Part shown: positions 5,258 to 5,606 of the stretch, piece by piece
Position numbering within the stretch: the stretch's first letter is position 1
Layout: each line of letters starts with the position of its first letter
From: Alphaproteobacteria bacterium
GTDB taxonomy: Bacteria > Pseudomonadota > Alphaproteobacteria > Rhodobacterales > Rhodobacteraceae
NCBI GenBank assembly: GCA_024279075.1
Contig: JAJRRX010000427.1
Location: 1 to 5,606 of the forward strand
Direction of reading: 5' to 3'
DNA: 5,606 nt
Position numbers and translations under genes: made by a program
The notes under the pieces: model-generated
Told to the model about the DNA's origin: nothing
The model's input: only the letters and a program-made list of their open reading frames with translations
The model's database searches: none

Positions 5258-5606
5258 CTAATCGACACCGTCAAATCCTGATTCTTGCGAAAGCGAAGAA
5301 AGATAAGCCACCACATCTTCCACCTGCAGGGCGGTCAGGATGGTTTTGCCTTGAAAGGCCTCCAATGTCCTGTTGCCCGGGCGCGCGGTATAAAAAGCGG
5401 GCATAACCGTGCCCGTCCCCAAAACCACTTTAGAATCCACCATTATTGCGCGGATTTCTTGCTCGGAATACCGGTCGCCTATCCAATCAAGATTGGGGCC
5501 GATTTCACCAAGAAACTGCATGGCGGCAACATCGAAATTTGTGTGGCACGCCACGCAATTTCCGAGTTTGCGGTTAACAAATACTTCCAGCCCGCGAAAC
5601 GGATCC
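5258..5606 (-). CDS. soxX: SoxX-type monohaem cytochrome c (5' end missing)
   Basis: The frame is open to the right edge. The visible 115 residues begin DPFRGLEVFVNRKLGNCVAC; the initiation codon and signal peptide lie outside, and the GTG at 5552-5554 is only the Val of the haem motif. CVACH (visible residues 17-21) is the haem c site with His21 as proximal ligand, and Met68 in VMPAFY is the likely distal ligand. The pattern EIGPNL, DRYSEQEIRAIMVDSK, MPAFY and GKTILTALQVEDVVAYLSSL fits SoxX well. SoxX is the small subunit of periplasmic SoxAX, which attaches thiosulfate oxidatively to the SoxY carrier. The gene ends with TAG and is followed by the PBP/OmpA gene, not by soxY as in the classical soxXYZABCD order. 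A related monohaem cytochrome with another partner remains possible. Confidence 0.82.
   Translation of the reverse strand, partial: DPFRGLEVFVNRKLGNCVACHTNFDVAAMQFLGEIGPNLDWIGDRYSEQEIRAIMVDSKVVLGTGTVMPAFYTARPGNRTLEAFQGKTILTALQVEDVVAYLSSLSQESGFDGVD

Noticed and set aside
5601..5606. The window ends exactly in GGATCC, a BamHI site, which might mark a cloned-fragment end
   Set aside because: A second GGATCC occurs at 4781-4786 and the left edge shows no matching site. The SoxX frame simply continues across the edge, so nothing biological can be drawn from it.

Overview
The window looks like an ordinary chromosomal stretch from an alphaproteobacterium, most likely Rhodobacterales (Roseobacter/Paracoccus type). 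The support is the moderately high G+C coding style, a short alphaproteobacterial-type Fe superoxide dismutase, a secreted protein joining a phosphate-binding-protein-like domain to an OmpA domain (an architecture I associate with Rhodobacterales), and a SoxX-like cytochrome c. This placement is inference from protein character, not from any search.

Layout, left to right. (1) 1-918, plus strand: the 3' part of a gene for a seven-bladed YncE/YVTN-type beta-propeller, entering from outside the window. (2) 919-1051: a convergent intergenic gap holding two strong inverted repeats, one of them a perfect 16-bp-arm palindrome. (3) 1052-1936, minus strand: an EamA/DMT-family membrane transporter. (4) 1937-2090: a divergent regulatory gap. 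(5) 2091-2699, plus strand: sodB, followed by a perfect 10-bp-stem terminator-like hairpin. (6) 2767-3684, plus strand: rarD, a second EamA-family transporter, whose 3' end overlaps the next gene tail to tail by 32 bp. (7) 3653-5209, minus strand: the secreted PBP-like/OmpA fusion protein. (8) 5258-5606, minus strand: the C-terminal 115 residues of a SoxX-type monohaem cytochrome c, whose 5' end lies beyond the right edge.

The likely transcription units are propeller (with unseen upstream genes); the DMT transporter alone; sodB with rarD, partly separated by the hairpin; and the SoxX gene with the PBP/OmpA gene 48 bp downstream of it. No tRNA, rRNA, CRISPR array, insertion sequence or phage gene was seen. 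Every gap of more than 100 bases is described below.

Nothing here is clearly a new system. The points most worth a second look are: the near-complete ring of histidines at one equivalent position of the propeller blades plus a His-rich loop; the pairing of a SoxX cytochrome with a peptidoglycan-anchored oxyanion-binding-like protein instead of soxY; the palindrome cluster at 935-1012; and the 32-bp tail-to-tail overlap of rarD with the OmpA domain.
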